Assembly: GCA_009746045.1 (NCBI GenBank)
Contig: RPFO01000269.1
Span: 1 to 41,998 of the forward strand
Length of the DNA stretch: 41,998 nt
Direction: 5' to 3'
Origin: Mesostigma viride
Taxonomy: Eukaryota > Streptophyta > Mesostigmatophyceae > Mesostigmatales > Mesostigmataceae
Under the pieces are notes generated by a model, which did not search any database, had not been told where the DNA came from, and worked only from the letters and a program-made list of their open reading frames with translations. This document shows positions 1 through 9,393 of the stretch, one piece after another. The stretch's first letter is position 1. The number at the start of each line of letters is the position of its first letter. The position numbers and the translations under genes were made by a program.

Positions 1-674
1 AAGGAGCATGACGCAAAAGGGATTAAAAATCGGCATGAAAAACCTGGTGAAAAATAAGAGGGAGAGGGGGGGGAGAGGGAGAGGGAGAGAGAGTCGTCGT
101 TCAGGAAGCCGGCATGACGCAAAATGGGATGAATACTCAACATGACAGGTGAAAAAACATGAGAAAAACAACGTACATAAAATCCCGCAACTCACTCTTG
201 TTGTTGCTGATGCTGCTGTCGTTGTTCTTGTTGTCAGGCCCGTTGTTCTTGATTTAATGATGTAAGTGCTGCTCGTACGCAACGCTCGTGACCTGCACCC
301 GCAGGCGAAAAAGAACGAACCACAATGATAGTATTGTTGTGAGTGACAATTGACGACATCACGCTACAAGGAGCATGACGCAAAAGGGATTTAAAATCGG
401 CATGAAAAACCTGGTGAAAAATAAGAGGGAGAGGGGGGGGAGAGGGAGAGGGAGAGAGAGTCGTCGTTCAGGAAGCCGTCATGACGCAAAATGGGATGAA
501 TACTCAACATGCCAGGTGAAAAAAAAAATAGAAAAACCACGTACGTAAAATCCCGCAACTCACTCTTGTTGGAGCTGATGCTGCTGTCGTTGTTGTTGTT
601 GTCAGGCCCGTTGTTCTTGATTTCCAAAGAAGAAAGCCGTGAAGCTGCTCGTACGCATTATGGGGGCTGCACCC
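1..674. repeat. Tandem duplication of about 367 bp, two copies
   Basis: The sequence starting at 1 (AAGGAGCATGACGC) starts again at 368 and can be followed through the same landmarks: a purine-rich GAGA tract, a CTTGTTGTTG-type tract, then CTGCACCCGCAGGCG. Copy A is uninterrupted to 367. Copy B is cut after CTGCACCC at 674 by the Copia element and resumes at 6795-6800. The last 100 bp of the two copies carry indels, so the duplication is not brand new. Each copy also contains two weaker half-copies of a GCATGACGCAAAA segment. Small open frames here are low-complexity and I do not call them genes. Confidence 0.85.
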
Positions 675-1419
675 TGTCAAGGACATGGTCCTTGTATTTG
701 TACCCACCTGACCTGGCTAGATAGATAGAGGCTCTTGTACAGGAGCCACTGTTTTTTATCCCGTTGGATTTGGCCTACAAATGAGAAAGTTGTGGCCAGT
801 TTTAGTAATCAGGGATTAGTACCTATGCCAAGTGGATCCTTATAGGCAGCTGACAAATCTGTCTATGTCAGCTGACCTATGACATGTCAGATGAGAATCT
901 ATGACAGGACAGCTGACTGATTGACATGTACACTGTGCATGTCAGATGTGGCGCTGATATGTTCACGCCAGATTTACTTCATCATCATCAGATCACACAC
1001 AGAGAGATCTTTTATTAAATAGTTAGATTACTGTGCAGCAGTTACAAGTTAAGACTGTACATCAGTTACAAGATAAGGCTGTACAGCAGTTACAAGATAA
1101 GATTTATTCTTGTCTAGATCTGATTGGTAGCCTGTACACTGACCTAACCTGATTGGTGGCCTGAGTATTACATGAGAATATTCCTAGGCACATTCCTAGC
1201 CAGCCAATCAGGTCATTCCAGTTTTCTGCCTGTGTTTTTTCCTCGAGTTAATAAAACAACTGAGGAGCCTTGCCAAAGGTACTCCTCACTATCATTCTGC
1301 CTCAAACTGAGTCTCTGTCTCTTTGCTTCCATCCTCCATAGCCTGTACCTGCAAGGACAGGCACATTTGGGTTTCAATCACAAGCATTGTAGAAGGCAAA
1401 CCCATTAGTTCTTTCAACA
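675..1419 (+). repeat. 5' LTR of the Copia element
   Basis: Direct repeat of 6050-6794, beginning TGTCAAGG and ending TTTCAACA. It contains three exact-period 24-bp repeats (1039-1110) and AATAAA near 1253 that may serve in transcript end formation. The small open frame inside it (1172-1408) recurs in the 3' LTR only because the LTRs are copies, so I do not call it a gene. Confidence 0.97.
1039..1110 (+). promoter_or_regulatory. Triple 24-bp repeat in the LTR, possible enhancer
   Basis: CAGTTACAAG recurs at 1039, 1063 and 1087, exactly 24 bp apart, each followed by a variant of WTAAGRCTGTACA. Short repeats in the U3 part of Copia LTRs often act as enhancers. The role here is inferred from position only. 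The 3' LTR has the same array. Confidence 0.5.
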
Positions 1420-1430
1420 TGGTATCGGAG
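1420..1430 (+). other. Primer-binding site, initiator tRNA-Met type
   Basis: TGGTATCGGAG lies directly against the 5' LTR. It differs by one base from TGGTATCAGAG, the usual Copia site complementary to the 3' end of initiator tRNA-Met. This marks where minus-strand DNA synthesis would begin. Confidence 0.85.
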
Positions 1431-1435
1431 GTTTG

Positions 1436-2554
1436 ATGCCTACCCTGCATTTGAGGAGCAGAGACATTCATCTGACTACCCCAGAGACAACACCCAGACC
1501 CAGATCAACCATGGAGGATCAAGACACCCAAACTGCTACCAGACAGCCTGACTACACCTCTCTTGTTTCAACAGTTGCCAAGAGCTGCAAGAAATTTGTT
1601 GGTGCAGCTGGTGATGATTACAGCAAGTGGGAGGAGTGGAAGAATTTGTTTTTGGCTGTTGTCAGTCTTTTCAGTTTGGATGCTGTCCTGCTGGGTACTG
1701 AGGAGAATGACAGGGCTGATAAGGCCCTGTGGGCAGCTTTGCTCACCTGTCTAACAGGTGAAGCTGCACGCCTAATGGCCACTGTGGCCAACAAAACTGG
1801 TAGCCAAGCATGGCAGTGTCTCATGGAGAACTATGAGCAAACCAGGCTAACCAAGAGTCACAGGTTTGAGCTGAGGAGCAAGCTGCACCGCCTACAGAAG
1901 CTTCCTAACGAGACCATGCAACAGCTTGTGAGGAGGGCGGAGCTTCTACGTGCTGACTACCAGGCTGCAGGGGGAGTCATCCAGGACCGTGATTTTGCTG
2001 CCATTCTACTGGGAGCACTGACAGACGAGTACCGCCCTGCGCTGGTGTCTGTACGGTTCAACGAGGAGGACCCACTACCTGTGGTGAAGAGGGCACTCAT
2101 GGAGGCGGAGGATCTGCTCAAGGGGGGACGTGCTGTGGTGAAAAAGGAGAGTGCTGGCACTGGCCAGGCCTACCACACCAACAGCAAGGGGAACGGGGGG
2201 ACCAAGAAATGCAGTCACTGTGGCCTGTCAAATCACAAGGACAAAGACTGCTGGAAGGAGCATCCTGAGAAGGCCCCACGCTGGTACCCCAACCAGCACA
2301 GGGGGGCAAGGGCGGCAACCGAGGGAACCAGAACAAGGGACGCAACGCACCTGCTGGATCCGCTGCCAACGCAACTCAGGAGGCGGCTGAACTGCCGCCT
2401 GGCTTCTGCATGGTCACCATCGCCGAGGAGTCGCCGTCGACGCCGCTGGAGGCTGCTGCTCTCACGCAGTATACGTGCGACAACCTCACCTGGGTGCTGG
2501 ACTCGGCTGCGAGCAGCCACATGTCCCCGTGCCGTTCTGACTTTGTGTCTCTGA
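1436..2554 (+). CDS. gag: Copia Gag (nucleocapsid) protein
   Basis: This is the structural protein that packages element RNA into virus-like particles. The body (about residues 50-240) matches the UBN2/Copia Gag pattern: a W-x2-W motif, repeated leucines, and an EEDPLP-x-VKRALMEAEDLL segment before the zinc knuckle. The C-x2-C-x4-H-x4-C knuckle is at 2210-2251. The first ATG is at 1436; a second in-frame ATG at 1511 gives a more typical N-terminus and could be the real start. True Gag sequence ends at the G6 run at 2301-2306, where coding continues one frame back. The 80 or so residues after that run in this frame are arginine-rich and look out of frame. The next domain, protease, follows without a gap. 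Confidence 0.9.
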   Translation: MPTLHLRSRDIHLTTPETTPRPRSTMEDQDTQTATRQPDYTSLVSTVAKSCKKFVGAAGDDYSKWEEWKNLFLAVVSLFSLDAVLLGTEENDRADKALWAALLTCLTGEAARLMATVANKTGSQAWQCLMENYEQTRLTKSHRFELRSKLHRLQKLPNETMQQLVRRAELLRADYQAAGGVIQDRDFAAILLGALTDEYRPALVSVRFNEEDPLPVVKRALMEAEDLLKGGRAVVKKESAGTGQAYHTNSKGNGGTKKCSHCGLSNHKDKDCWKEHPEKAPRWYPNQHRGARAATEGTRTRDATHLLDPLPTQLRRRLNCRLASAWSPSPRSRRRRRWRLLLSRSIRATTSPGCWTRLRAATCPRAVLTLCL

Positions 2555-2841
2555 CCCCCCACAGCAGGGCAATCGCTGGCTCCGGCGGACAGCTGCACGC
2601 TACCGGCCAGGGCACCATCGCTGTGGAGCTTCCTGGCCACAGCGTGCGCTTGCAAGGAGCGCTGCTTGTACCTGGCCTGAATGCACGACTCCTTTCAGTC
2701 GCGCAACTCGCAAAGGCAGGTCACAAGGTGGATTTCCACAAAGAGACAGTGGTGCTGGATAACAAGCATCACAAGATCGCCATGCAGAACAACATCTACG
2801 TGTTACCTGCGGCGAAGCAGCGCCAGCGATGGCTGCTGTGA
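2302..2841 (+). CDS. Copia aspartic protease segment (-1 frame to Gag)
   Basis: This segment encodes the polyprotein-cleaving protease. The frame is open across the G6 run at 2301-2306 and reads a Gly/Asn-rich linker that continues the Gag tail naturally. The catalytic motif is LDSAASSHM near 2500-2526, the Copia version of D-S/T-G with Ala in place of Gly. Downstream LPGLNARLLSVAQL resembles the usual VPGLxxNLLSVxQL block. It ends at a stop at 2839-2841, 13 bases inside the integrase frame, which again lies -1. It is either a frameshifted product or a broken gene; no independent start is convincing, although ATG 2410 exists. Confidence 0.8.
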   Translation, partial: GGKGGNRGNQNKGRNAPAGSAANATQEAAELPPGFCMVTIAEESPSTPLEAAALTQYTCDNLTWVLDSAASSHMSPCRSDFVSLTPHSRAIAGSGGQLHATGQGTIAVELPGHSVRLQGALLVPGLNARLLSVAQLAKAGHKVDFHKETVVLDNKHHKIAMQNNIYVLPAAKQRQRWLL

Positions 2842-5800
2842 CGGTGGAGCGGCCGGTTAACCTGCTGCTGCACTGGCGTTTGGGCCATGCTGGTGCCGAC
2901 CGCATCAAGAAGCTGGTTGCCATCCCTGCATCCAACTTGACGACGAGGAGTCCAACTGCTCCTGGCTGCCCATCCTGCCCGGCTGGCTTCATCAAGCGCC
3001 AGCCATTTCCGCCAGGGCAGCGGCGATCCACTGTGCCGCGCGCCAAGCTTCATGGCGACCTGCTGGGCCCGATGAGCGTCGAGTCGCTGGGGGGAGCCCG
3101 CTACTTCTTGGGCATCACTGACGATGCCACTCGGTGGCGATGGGGGTTTGCGCTCAAGACCAAGGACGAGGCGGTGGGGCGGTTTGCAGAGCTGCTCGTC
3201 CGCGATATTCGCCCCTTCTACGCCGGCTCTGTCGTGCTGCGCACCGACAACGACGCGGTCTTCACCGGTCAAGCCTGGCGGGCGGTGTGTGCTGAACACC
3301 GCGTCCACCAGGAGTTCTCCGCGCCTTACTGCCCTGAGCAGAACGGCGTAGCGGAGCGGCTCTGGGGCCTGGCAATGGGCATGACTCTGGCGATGTTGAC
3401 ACACGCCGGCCTGGGGAAGGCATACTGGGCATTGGCACTCCAGTGTGCTATTTATATCCTGAACCGCCTGCCGTGCTCCTCGAATCCTGGTGATGCCACG
3501 CCACACTTTTTGCTGACAGGTCATCACGCTGATCTGTCGCACATGCGCATTTTCGGCTGCCCAGCCTGGCATCGTGTGGAAGGGCATCGTGGCAAGCTGG
3601 AGGCCAAGGCCATGCCTGGCATTTTTGTCGGTTATGCTCCCGACTCGCCGGCATATCTGATCCTGGACTCCGCCACTCGCACTTTGGTGCAACGTCGCCA
3701 CGTGGCCTTCAATGAGGCCTGGCGCAACGACGCCCTGCCATCACCTCAGCTGCTGCCGGCACTGGTGGAGGGGGAGGAGGCTTCCGAGCTTCTGCTGCCA
3801 CCGGTCACTGAGAATTCTGTCCCTGGGCCTGATACTACTCTGGCCCTACCGCCCTCTGGTCCTGTGACTAGAGCCATGGCGCGGCGCGCCGCTGCCAGCA
3901 GTGAGGACGCTGCTGTGGGCGCTGCCAGCAGTGGGGGCACTGCTTTGGGGGATGCCAGTGGTGAGGGGGGCTCGCCACTGGAGGCTTTGTCGGGGGATGC
4001 CAGTGGTGAGGGGGGCTCGCCACTGGAGGAGGCGCCAGCGCCAAGTCCTGAGCCCAAACCCGCTGAGTCTGAGTCTGCACCTGTTTTCGCACCAAGTCCT
4101 GCGCTGGAGGCGTCGTCGGCTTCTACCTCTACACCACCTGGACACGTGTCGACGGCAGACACACCTGCTGCTGAATCTCCTTCTTCGTCCCAGCTACACA
4201 AATTAGTGCAGGCCCTCCGCGGCAAGCAACCGGCTGCCGCTATGGCCACTGCTGCACTGGTGTCCGACGGCGTTGCACATGATCCCCTCGCTCAGGTGTT
4301 ACCCACAACCCCTCTTGATCGTGTTTCCCCTAAATGGGCTCGTTTTTACCCTGACTACATGAGTGTGCGTGATCTGTTTGATACTTTCTCACTCCACACT
4401 AGCTCAGGTTCCACGTCCATCCCCTCCTCTTTTGCTGAGGCCCATGCTAGCCCTGAGTGGCGTGCTGCGATGGATAGTGAGCTTTCTAGCATTCGCGAAC
4501 ATGCAGTATATTCACTCGTTTCTTCCAAGTCTCTTCCTCGCACTGCCAAGGTCCTTCCATCTCGGTGGGTGTTTGCTGTCAAAAGCGATGGCCGTTTCAA
4601 GGCCCGTTTTGTTGTGAAGGGCTTTGCTCAGCGGGAAGGCATAGATTTCACTGAGGTCTTTAGCCCTACTGTTCGTTCCTCCACCATTCGTTTGGCACTA
4701 GCTTTTGGTGTCTCGTCTGGGTATGTGCTGAAGCAACTTGATGTTCGCACTGCGTTTTTGTACGCCCCACTTTCTGAGGACGTCTATGTGCGTCCTCCTG
4801 CTGGCTTTGAGCAGCGTGATGCCGCTGGTGATGTGCTGGTGTGGAAGCTGCAACGCAGCCTCTATGGCATCAAGCAGGCACCACGTAACTGGCACAAAAC
4901 ATTTAGTGCCTATCTTCTCTCCGATGGTGCTGTACAAAGCCCAACGGATTCCTGCCTGTACGTGTATCCCACGTCTCGTACGTTTGTGTTTGTCCATGTC
5001 GACGACATTATTGCAGGCAGTCCTTCCTCTTCCTGGCTGGCCTCGTGGTCTCATCGTTTGGCCAGCAAGTTTCAGATCACCGAGTCCGATGACCCTTCTT
5101 TTTTCCTCGGTGTTTCTCTCCATGTCGACCCTGTTTCCCGGTCTCTTTCCTTGCACCAAACTGTGTATATTGAGGCCCTGGCTGCCCGCTTTGGGCTTTC
5201 TCCCTCCTTCCCTGTACGCACCCCGGTCAGTGTGTCCCGTGTTAGTCCCCAACGCGAGGGGGGAATGCAGCTCAATGCCCCGGACACCCAGCTGTATCAG
5301 TCCAAAACCGGTGCCGTGCTGTATGTCGCGCTGTGGACACGTCCAGACATTGCTTTTGCTGTCAACCAACTGGCTCAGCACATGCAGGCACCCACGGCAG
5401 CCCACATGGAGGCTGCCGACCGCCTGATCCGGTACCTCTACACCACGAGGGACAAGGGTCTGCGGTATGGTCAGGAAGGGGGGCTGGAGGCCTGGACTGA
5501 CGCTGACTGGGCTAACTGCCCAGAGTCCAGACGCTCTGTGACGGGCAACCTGGTCCTGTTCCGGGGTGCGCCCGTGGAGTGGTGCAGCCGCAAGCAACCC
5601 ATTGTTGCTCTGTCTTCCTGCGAGGCAGAGTACATTGCTGCGAGCAGCGTCACCCAGCTGGTGCTGCCACTCAGGCGCCTGCTGGGAGACCTGGGTGCAC
5701 CGGTGGAGGGGCCCACGACCGTGCTGTGCGACAACACTGGCGCGGTGGCCCTGGCCAAGGATCCTGTGCACCCCAAGCGCACCAAGCACATCGACGTGCG

Positions 5801-5948
5801 CTACCACTTCATCCGTGAGCAGGTGGAGGGGGGCTCCATCTGCATGCGTCACTGCCCTGGCAAGGACAACCTGGCTGACATCTTCACCAAGGCCCTGGGA
5901 AGGGCACGGTTCATCACCCTGCGGGACAAGCTGCTGGTGTCTACTTAG
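2829..5948 (+). CDS. pol: Copia Pol: integrase, reverse transcriptase, RNase H
   Basis: This 1039-residue frame carries the integration and reverse-transcription enzymes. Integrase: zinc ligands H15, H20, C47 and C50; catalytic D77 (HGDLLGP), D140 (RTDND) and E176 (NGVAER), with exactly 35 residues between the last two. The Copia-type IFVGY block follows. A variable linker (about 380-470) contains a duplicated GDASGEGGSPLE unit. Reverse transcriptase: KARFVVKGFAQREG, D638 in LDVRTAFL, SLYGIKQAPRNW, and catalytic D725-D726 in HVDD. RNase H: D891 (WTDADW), E932 (SSCEAEY), DNTGAV, and the closing ADIFTKAL motif. All key residues are intact, so the enzyme part looks functional. It lacks its own natural start, since Copia Pol is normally made as a fusion with Gag and protease. 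It ends 101 bp before the 3' LTR. Confidence 0.96.
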   Translation: MAAVTVERPVNLLLHWRLGHAGADRIKKLVAIPASNLTTRSPTAPGCPSCPAGFIKRQPFPPGQRRSTVPRAKLHGDLLGPMSVESLGGARYFLGITDDATRWRWGFALKTKDEAVGRFAELLVRDIRPFYAGSVVLRTDNDAVFTGQAWRAVCAEHRVHQEFSAPYCPEQNGVAERLWGLAMGMTLAMLTHAGLGKAYWALALQCAIYILNRLPCSSNPGDATPHFLLTGHHADLSHMRIFGCPAWHRVEGHRGKLEAKAMPGIFVGYAPDSPAYLILDSATRTLVQRRHVAFNEAWRNDALPSPQLLPALVEGEEASELLLPPVTENSVPGPDTTLALPPSGPVTRAMARRAAASSEDAAVGAASSGGTALGDASGEGGSPLEALSGDASGEGGSPLEEAPAPSPEPKPAESESAPVFAPSPALEASSASTSTPPGHVSTADTPAAESPSSSQLHKLVQALRGKQPAAAMATAALVSDGVAHDPLAQVLPTTPLDRVSPKWARFYPDYMSVRDLFDTFSLHTSSGSTSIPSSFAEAHASPEWRAAMDSELSSIREHAVYSLVSSKSLPRTAKVLPSRWVFAVKSDGRFKARFVVKGFAQREGIDFTEVFSPTVRSSTIRLALAFGVSSGYVLKQLDVRTAFLYAPLSEDVYVRPPAGFEQRDAAGDVLVWKLQRSLYGIKQAPRNWHKTFSAYLLSDGAVQSPTDSCLYVYPTSRTFVFVHVDDIIAGSPSSSWLASWSHRLASKFQITESDDPSFFLGVSLHVDPVSRSLSLHQTVYIEALAARFGLSPSFPVRTPVSVSRVSPQREGGMQLNAPDTQLYQSKTGAVLYVALWTRPDIAFAVNQLAQHMQAPTAAHMEAADRLIRYLYTTRDKGLRYGQEGGLEAWTDADWANCPESRRSVTGNLVLFRGAPVEWCSRKQPIVALSSCEAEYIAASSVTQLVLPLRRLLGDLGAPVEGPTTVLCDNTGAVALAKDPVHPKRTKHIDVRYHFIREQVEGGSICMRHCPGKDNLADIFTKALGRARFITLRDKLLVST

Positions 5949-6041
5949 ATATGCAGTTGTATATGCCCACAGGGGCTGAGAGCTTTTTTGCTCTAAGTGT
6001 TATACTTGACAGGATAGCACTAGAGCAAGGTCATGTGTTGT

Positions 6042-6049
6042 AAGGGGGG
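6042..6049 (+). other. Polypurine tract of the Copia element
   Basis: AAGGGGGG directly abuts the 3' LTR at 6050. This is the expected plus-strand primer. A short hairpin (GAGC, T-rich loop, GCTC) lies between the Pol stop and this tract, near 5980-5995. Confidence 0.85.
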
Positions 6050-6794
6050 TGTCAAGGACATGGTCCTTGTATTTGTACCCACCTGACCTGGCTAGATAGA
6101 TAGAGGCTCTTGTACAGGAGCCACTGTTTTTTATCCCGTTGGATTTGGCCTACAAATGAGAAAGTTGTGGCCAGTTTTAGTAATCAGGGATTAGTACCTA
6201 TGCCAAGTGGATCCTTATAGGCAGCTGACAAATCTGTCTATGTCAGCTGACCTATGACATGTCAGATGAGAATCTATGACAGGACAGTTGACTGATTGAC
6301 ATGTACACTGTGCATGTCAGATGTGGCGCTGATATGTTCACGCCAGATTTACTTCATCATCATCAGATCACACACAGAGAGATCTTTTATTAAATAGTTA
6401 GATTACTGTGCAGCAGTTACAAGTTAAGACTGTACATCAGTTACAAGATAAGGCTGTACAGCAGTTACAAGATAAGATTTATTCTTGTCTAGATCTGATT
6501 GGTAGCCTGTACACTGACCTAACCTGATTGGTGGCCTGAGTATTACATGAGAATATTCCTAGGCACATTCCTAGCCAGCCAATCAGGTCATTCCAGTTTT
6601 CTGCCTGTGTTTTTTCCTCGAGTTAATAAAACAACTGAGGAGCCTTGCCAAAGGTACTCCTCACTATCATTCTGCCTCAAACTGAGTCTCTGTCTCTTTG
6701 CTTCCATCCTCCATAGCCTGTACCTGCAAGGACAGGCACATTTGGGTTCCAATCACAAGCATTGTAGAAGGCAAACCCATTAGTTCTTTCAACA
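6050..6794 (+). repeat. 3' LTR of the Copia element
   Basis: This 745-bp repeat is identical to 675-1419 apart from two substitutions (6288 and 6749). It is followed by the target duplication CACCC at 6795-6799 and then the rest of tandem copy B (GCAGGCGAAAAAGAACG), which matches 301-317 in copy A. Confidence 0.97.
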
Positions 6795-7000
6795 CACCCG
6801 CAGGCGAAAAAGAACGTGGACCACAGTCGGTCACTGGACGTGCGGTGGCGGGCGTGGTGGGCGCATCCGGCGGTGCGCGCCTGCAAAACACCGCATCAAT
6901 TACCTGGGCGGGCTGGGTGCGCACCTTCCAAAGTCCCTGGTGTGTGTCAGTGCAGCGTCGACATGGCATGCGAGGATATGTGCGTACGTACGACGAATCA
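6795..7000. other. Continuation of the interrupted copy B, non-coding
   Basis: The first 25 bp continue the tandem-duplication sequence. The rest is GC-rich unique sequence without a convincing open frame, ending where the foldback element begins. Confidence 0.6.
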
Positions 7001-7586
7001 TGTGAAACGACTGGTCCAACCTGAAAAATTTTAAATTTTTGCCGTGTCCAGTAACGGTCCTAGGTTGCACCCGCGGGACGTTCCGACAGCTGTACAGAAA
7101 AGATCACAAAGATACGCCGCGCAACGACGCCTGTGCCCGGCAAATCATTTGTGAGCCCGGAACTGAACAGTCACTGCAAATGTCGAGTATTTATTGCTCC
7201 ATCCCCACAAAAAAGCGTTCCGGACCTGTTCGAAGCGAAGAGCACTGACAGGGATCGGACCCGAGCCAGATTTGTGTGCGGACCATGATGGCTGGCCTCC
7301 CTCACTCCGCAACCTCACTCTGGACGCAGGTTCGGATCCTGTCAGTGCTATTCGCTTCGAACAGTTCCGGAACGCTTTTTTTGGGGGGGTGGAGCAATAG
7401 ATTTTCGACGTTTGTAGTGACTGTTCAGTTCCCGACTCACATTTGCCGGGCACTGGCGTCATTCCGCGGCGTATCTTTCTGATCTATTCTGTACAGCTGC
7501 CGGAACGTCCCGCGGGTGCAACCTAGGACCGTTACTGGACACGGCAAAAATTCAAAATTTTTTTAGGTTGGACCAGTCGTTTCACA
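7001..7586. mobile_element. Foldback (MITE-like) element, about 586 bp, non-coding
   Basis: The left end TGTGAAACGACTGGTCC is the exact inverse of the right end GGACCAGTCGTTTCACA. Pairing continues almost the whole way in (GCCGTGTCCAGTAACGG with CCGTTACTGGACACGGC; CCCGCGGGACGTTCC with GGAACGTCCCGCGGG), with scattered mismatches, and converges near 7294. The centre has the weaker pair CACTGACAGGGATC with GATCCTGTCAGTG. Several short open frames are only the two strands of the hairpin. I see no clear target duplication and no transposase, so it must depend on another element. Confidence 0.85.
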
Positions 7587-8186
7587 CCAAACGACTTTTT
7601 GCACCAATAGGAGTCGACACTGCGTGTTCAGACTCCCAAGTACTCGGGCACCCACACCTGCCGGGGGAGTACATTGTAATGCTATTCACTAGAACAGTTC
7701 CGGATGTAGCGTTAGTGATGATGTTGTACAATATATTTCAATCACGTTTGTCAGAGTGTGCGTTTTTCCGACATGTAGGGCAGGTTGTACAACATTCTGT
7801 GCGCCAACCATGTGTACTACATGTATCGATTAGTATCACTACATGTATATTCCGTCATGATCGCAGGATTAGTAACTACTGGGCTACATGTTAGTGTACC
7901 CTTACTAGGCTACTATGTAGAACCTTCAGAACCTGATTCTACCTTCCAAAATTCTAATTATGCGCCATGGATCAGTTTTGAAATGTAGAACGAGCCTACG
8001 TGGAGGGCATGACATCAGTCCAGCTGGCACCGCCGCGCACCATGACCGAGGGAACACGCCGTCACGTGCATGTAATGCAATGTTTGGAGACGACGGGCAT
8101 GCATGCATGGTTAATTTTTGGCGGCGAATATTTTCCGCGCCAAAAAAATTCCGCGGTACCCTCCGTACCGTGAAAAGTGGGTGCAC
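7587..8186. other. Unassigned spacer between foldback element and giant palindrome
   Basis: No recognisable gene. The AT-richer middle holds ACATGTA repeats (near 7810-7850). Near 8112-8150 TTTTTGGCGGCG is followed by CGCGCCAAAAA, an inverted pair that resembles E2F-type sites; this may be chance. The last 10 bases of a possible direct repeat (TCCGTACCGT, 8162-8171) lie just outside the palindrome. Confidence 0.5.
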
Positions 8187-8330
8187 GGTGCGCGCACCCC
8201 TTGCGGAAGTGGCCATGGCGACTGCTTTTAGACGAAACGTGACAAATCTGGCTCGCGGAAAGCAGAAAAAATGCTCGATTCTTGGAGAAAATTAGTTACT
8301 GATTCTAATTTATGGTGGGATAGTTGCGAT

Positions 8331-8729
8331 CTATAATGTCGCGGGCTCTTTTTCTTTACCATCGGCAGGGGGGTCCGGCCTGAATTTCTGTCGGGATGAA
8401 TAAAGTATAATTGATGCCTGCAGGTGTGATTGTCGATTGTTGCCAGTTTTGATGGTCCTAATGGAAGCTAGTTTAATGATGTTTCTAAAGCCGTAAAAAT
8501 TCCCGCTGCTATCTTTACCTTTCCCGTCATTTTGCGGTAAGATAACATTAGGCCTGCGCCATGCGCGCCCGACCTCTCCATGAAAGGGTGGCCTTTCTTG
8601 TGCGCCTGGGCACGAATAAATGCCCGTTATGGTACGTTCTTGTATTAAACGTCCTAAGATAGCGCTTTCCTGCTTTCTTACCTCGTTGAGCGTAAGCTTT
8701 TTGCCTTCTTTCCGGCCAGATGCAGCCAT
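8331..8729 (-). CDS. Possible 132-residue protein in the left outer arm
   Basis: I do not recognise this protein. It is basic, without clear membrane or signal segments. The reason to list it is that the mirror frame in the right arm stays open across the corresponding stretch despite many substitutions, and one length difference between the arms there is exactly 3 bases. It points outward from the palindrome centre, downstream of the TATA-like site at 9171-9178. The corresponding ATG is CTG in the right arm, so only this copy keeps that start. A perfect splice-donor-like GAG|GTAAGA lies in the frame, so the transcript could instead be spliced. It may be a chance open frame. Confidence 0.25.
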   Translation of the reverse strand: MAASGRKEGKKLTLNEVRKQESAILGRLIQERTITGIYSCPGAQERPPFHGEVGRAWRRPNVILPQNDGKGKDSSGNFYGFRNIIKLASIRTIKTGNNRQSHLQASIILYSSRQKFRPDPPADGKEKEPATL

Positions 8730-9170
8730 GAAGTTGCGGGTCCTGGCGCTGCATCGCTGGATTCCTGGATGTTTTTAAGCAAGTTCGTCTGTGACGTGGC
8801 TGGCTTGCTGCAGCGCGTGGCCCACAACCTGTCGGGAAGGTGTAATGCTTTTATTTCCATGCTTCTCTGAAATTTCTTTTGCTTTATAGACAGTTGTGTT
8901 CGAGGAAATTCACGCGGTCTTCCTAAGCAGCGGCATCATTTTCCCCAGACACTGACGAGCTGGCACCTGTCTCCTAAAGAGAGCGGCTCGTGCTTGTTAG
9001 AAAGGAGGCAGTGTGCATTTTGCGGGACACAATGCTTTGGTGGCACATGCGTCAGGTAGGCTGTTCCAATGGTCTCTTCACCTTTCCCACTGAGTAAATG
9101 TTAGCATTTGTCATGCTAACCAGAGCAGCTAGCCACAGGTTGGCTGGATAAAAAGTCAGCTTATTTTCTC

Positions 9171-9178
9171 TTTATATA
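9171..9178 (-). promoter_or_regulatory. TATA-like box in the left arm, directed outward
   Basis: On the minus strand this reads TATATAAA, followed by GAGAAAATAAGC. The same site occurs on the plus strand of the right arm (23128-23135). Each would drive transcription away from the palindrome centre. No transcript evidence is available from sequence. Confidence 0.35.
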
Positions 9179-9393
9179 CTGCGTGTGTGGTCCTCCACGT
9201 GTCCGGCTTGTTGGGCATTTTGGAAGAGGGTTTATAATGTGTTGTTGGGTGGAACAACTTGGTTGTTGGCACAAAATCACACATTATTAGCCTGAGATAG
9301 GCATGACATATGCTGCTCAGGCGTGTCGTCCTACCAGCCTTGTTGTTAAGGGTAGACTCACAAGGCTGGCTGTGCCGATGGAGGGGTGGGGCG

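Larger units (their letters stand above)
675..6794 (+). mobile_element. Full-length Ty1/Copia LTR retrotransposon
   Basis: Two 745-bp direct LTRs (675-1419 and 6050-6794) start TG and end CA and are flanked by the 5-bp target duplication CACCC (670-674 and 6795-6799). A primer-binding site follows the first LTR and a polypurine tract precedes the second. The coding order is Gag, zinc knuckle, protease, integrase, reverse transcriptase, RNase H, the standard Copia order. The LTRs differ at only two positions by eye (913/6288 C-T; 1374/6749 T-C), so the insertion is recent. The reading frame shifts by -1 twice, between Gag and protease and between protease and integrase. Confidence 0.97.

Noticed and set aside
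1172-1408. A 78-codon frame in each LTR
   Set aside because: Identical in both LTRs because they are copies; no known domain, and it overlaps LTR signals.
2796-3701. Minus-strand frame of 301 codons opposite integrase
   Set aside because: Antisense shadow of the integrase, whose catalytic residues are all on the plus strand.
4698-5852. Long minus-strand frame (384 codons) opposite Copia reverse transcriptase
   Set aside because: A shadow of the well-supported plus-strand Pol frame; no recognisable domain.
7039-7482. Several 68-105 codon frames inside the foldback element
   Set aside because: They mirror each other on opposite strands because the DNA is palindromic.
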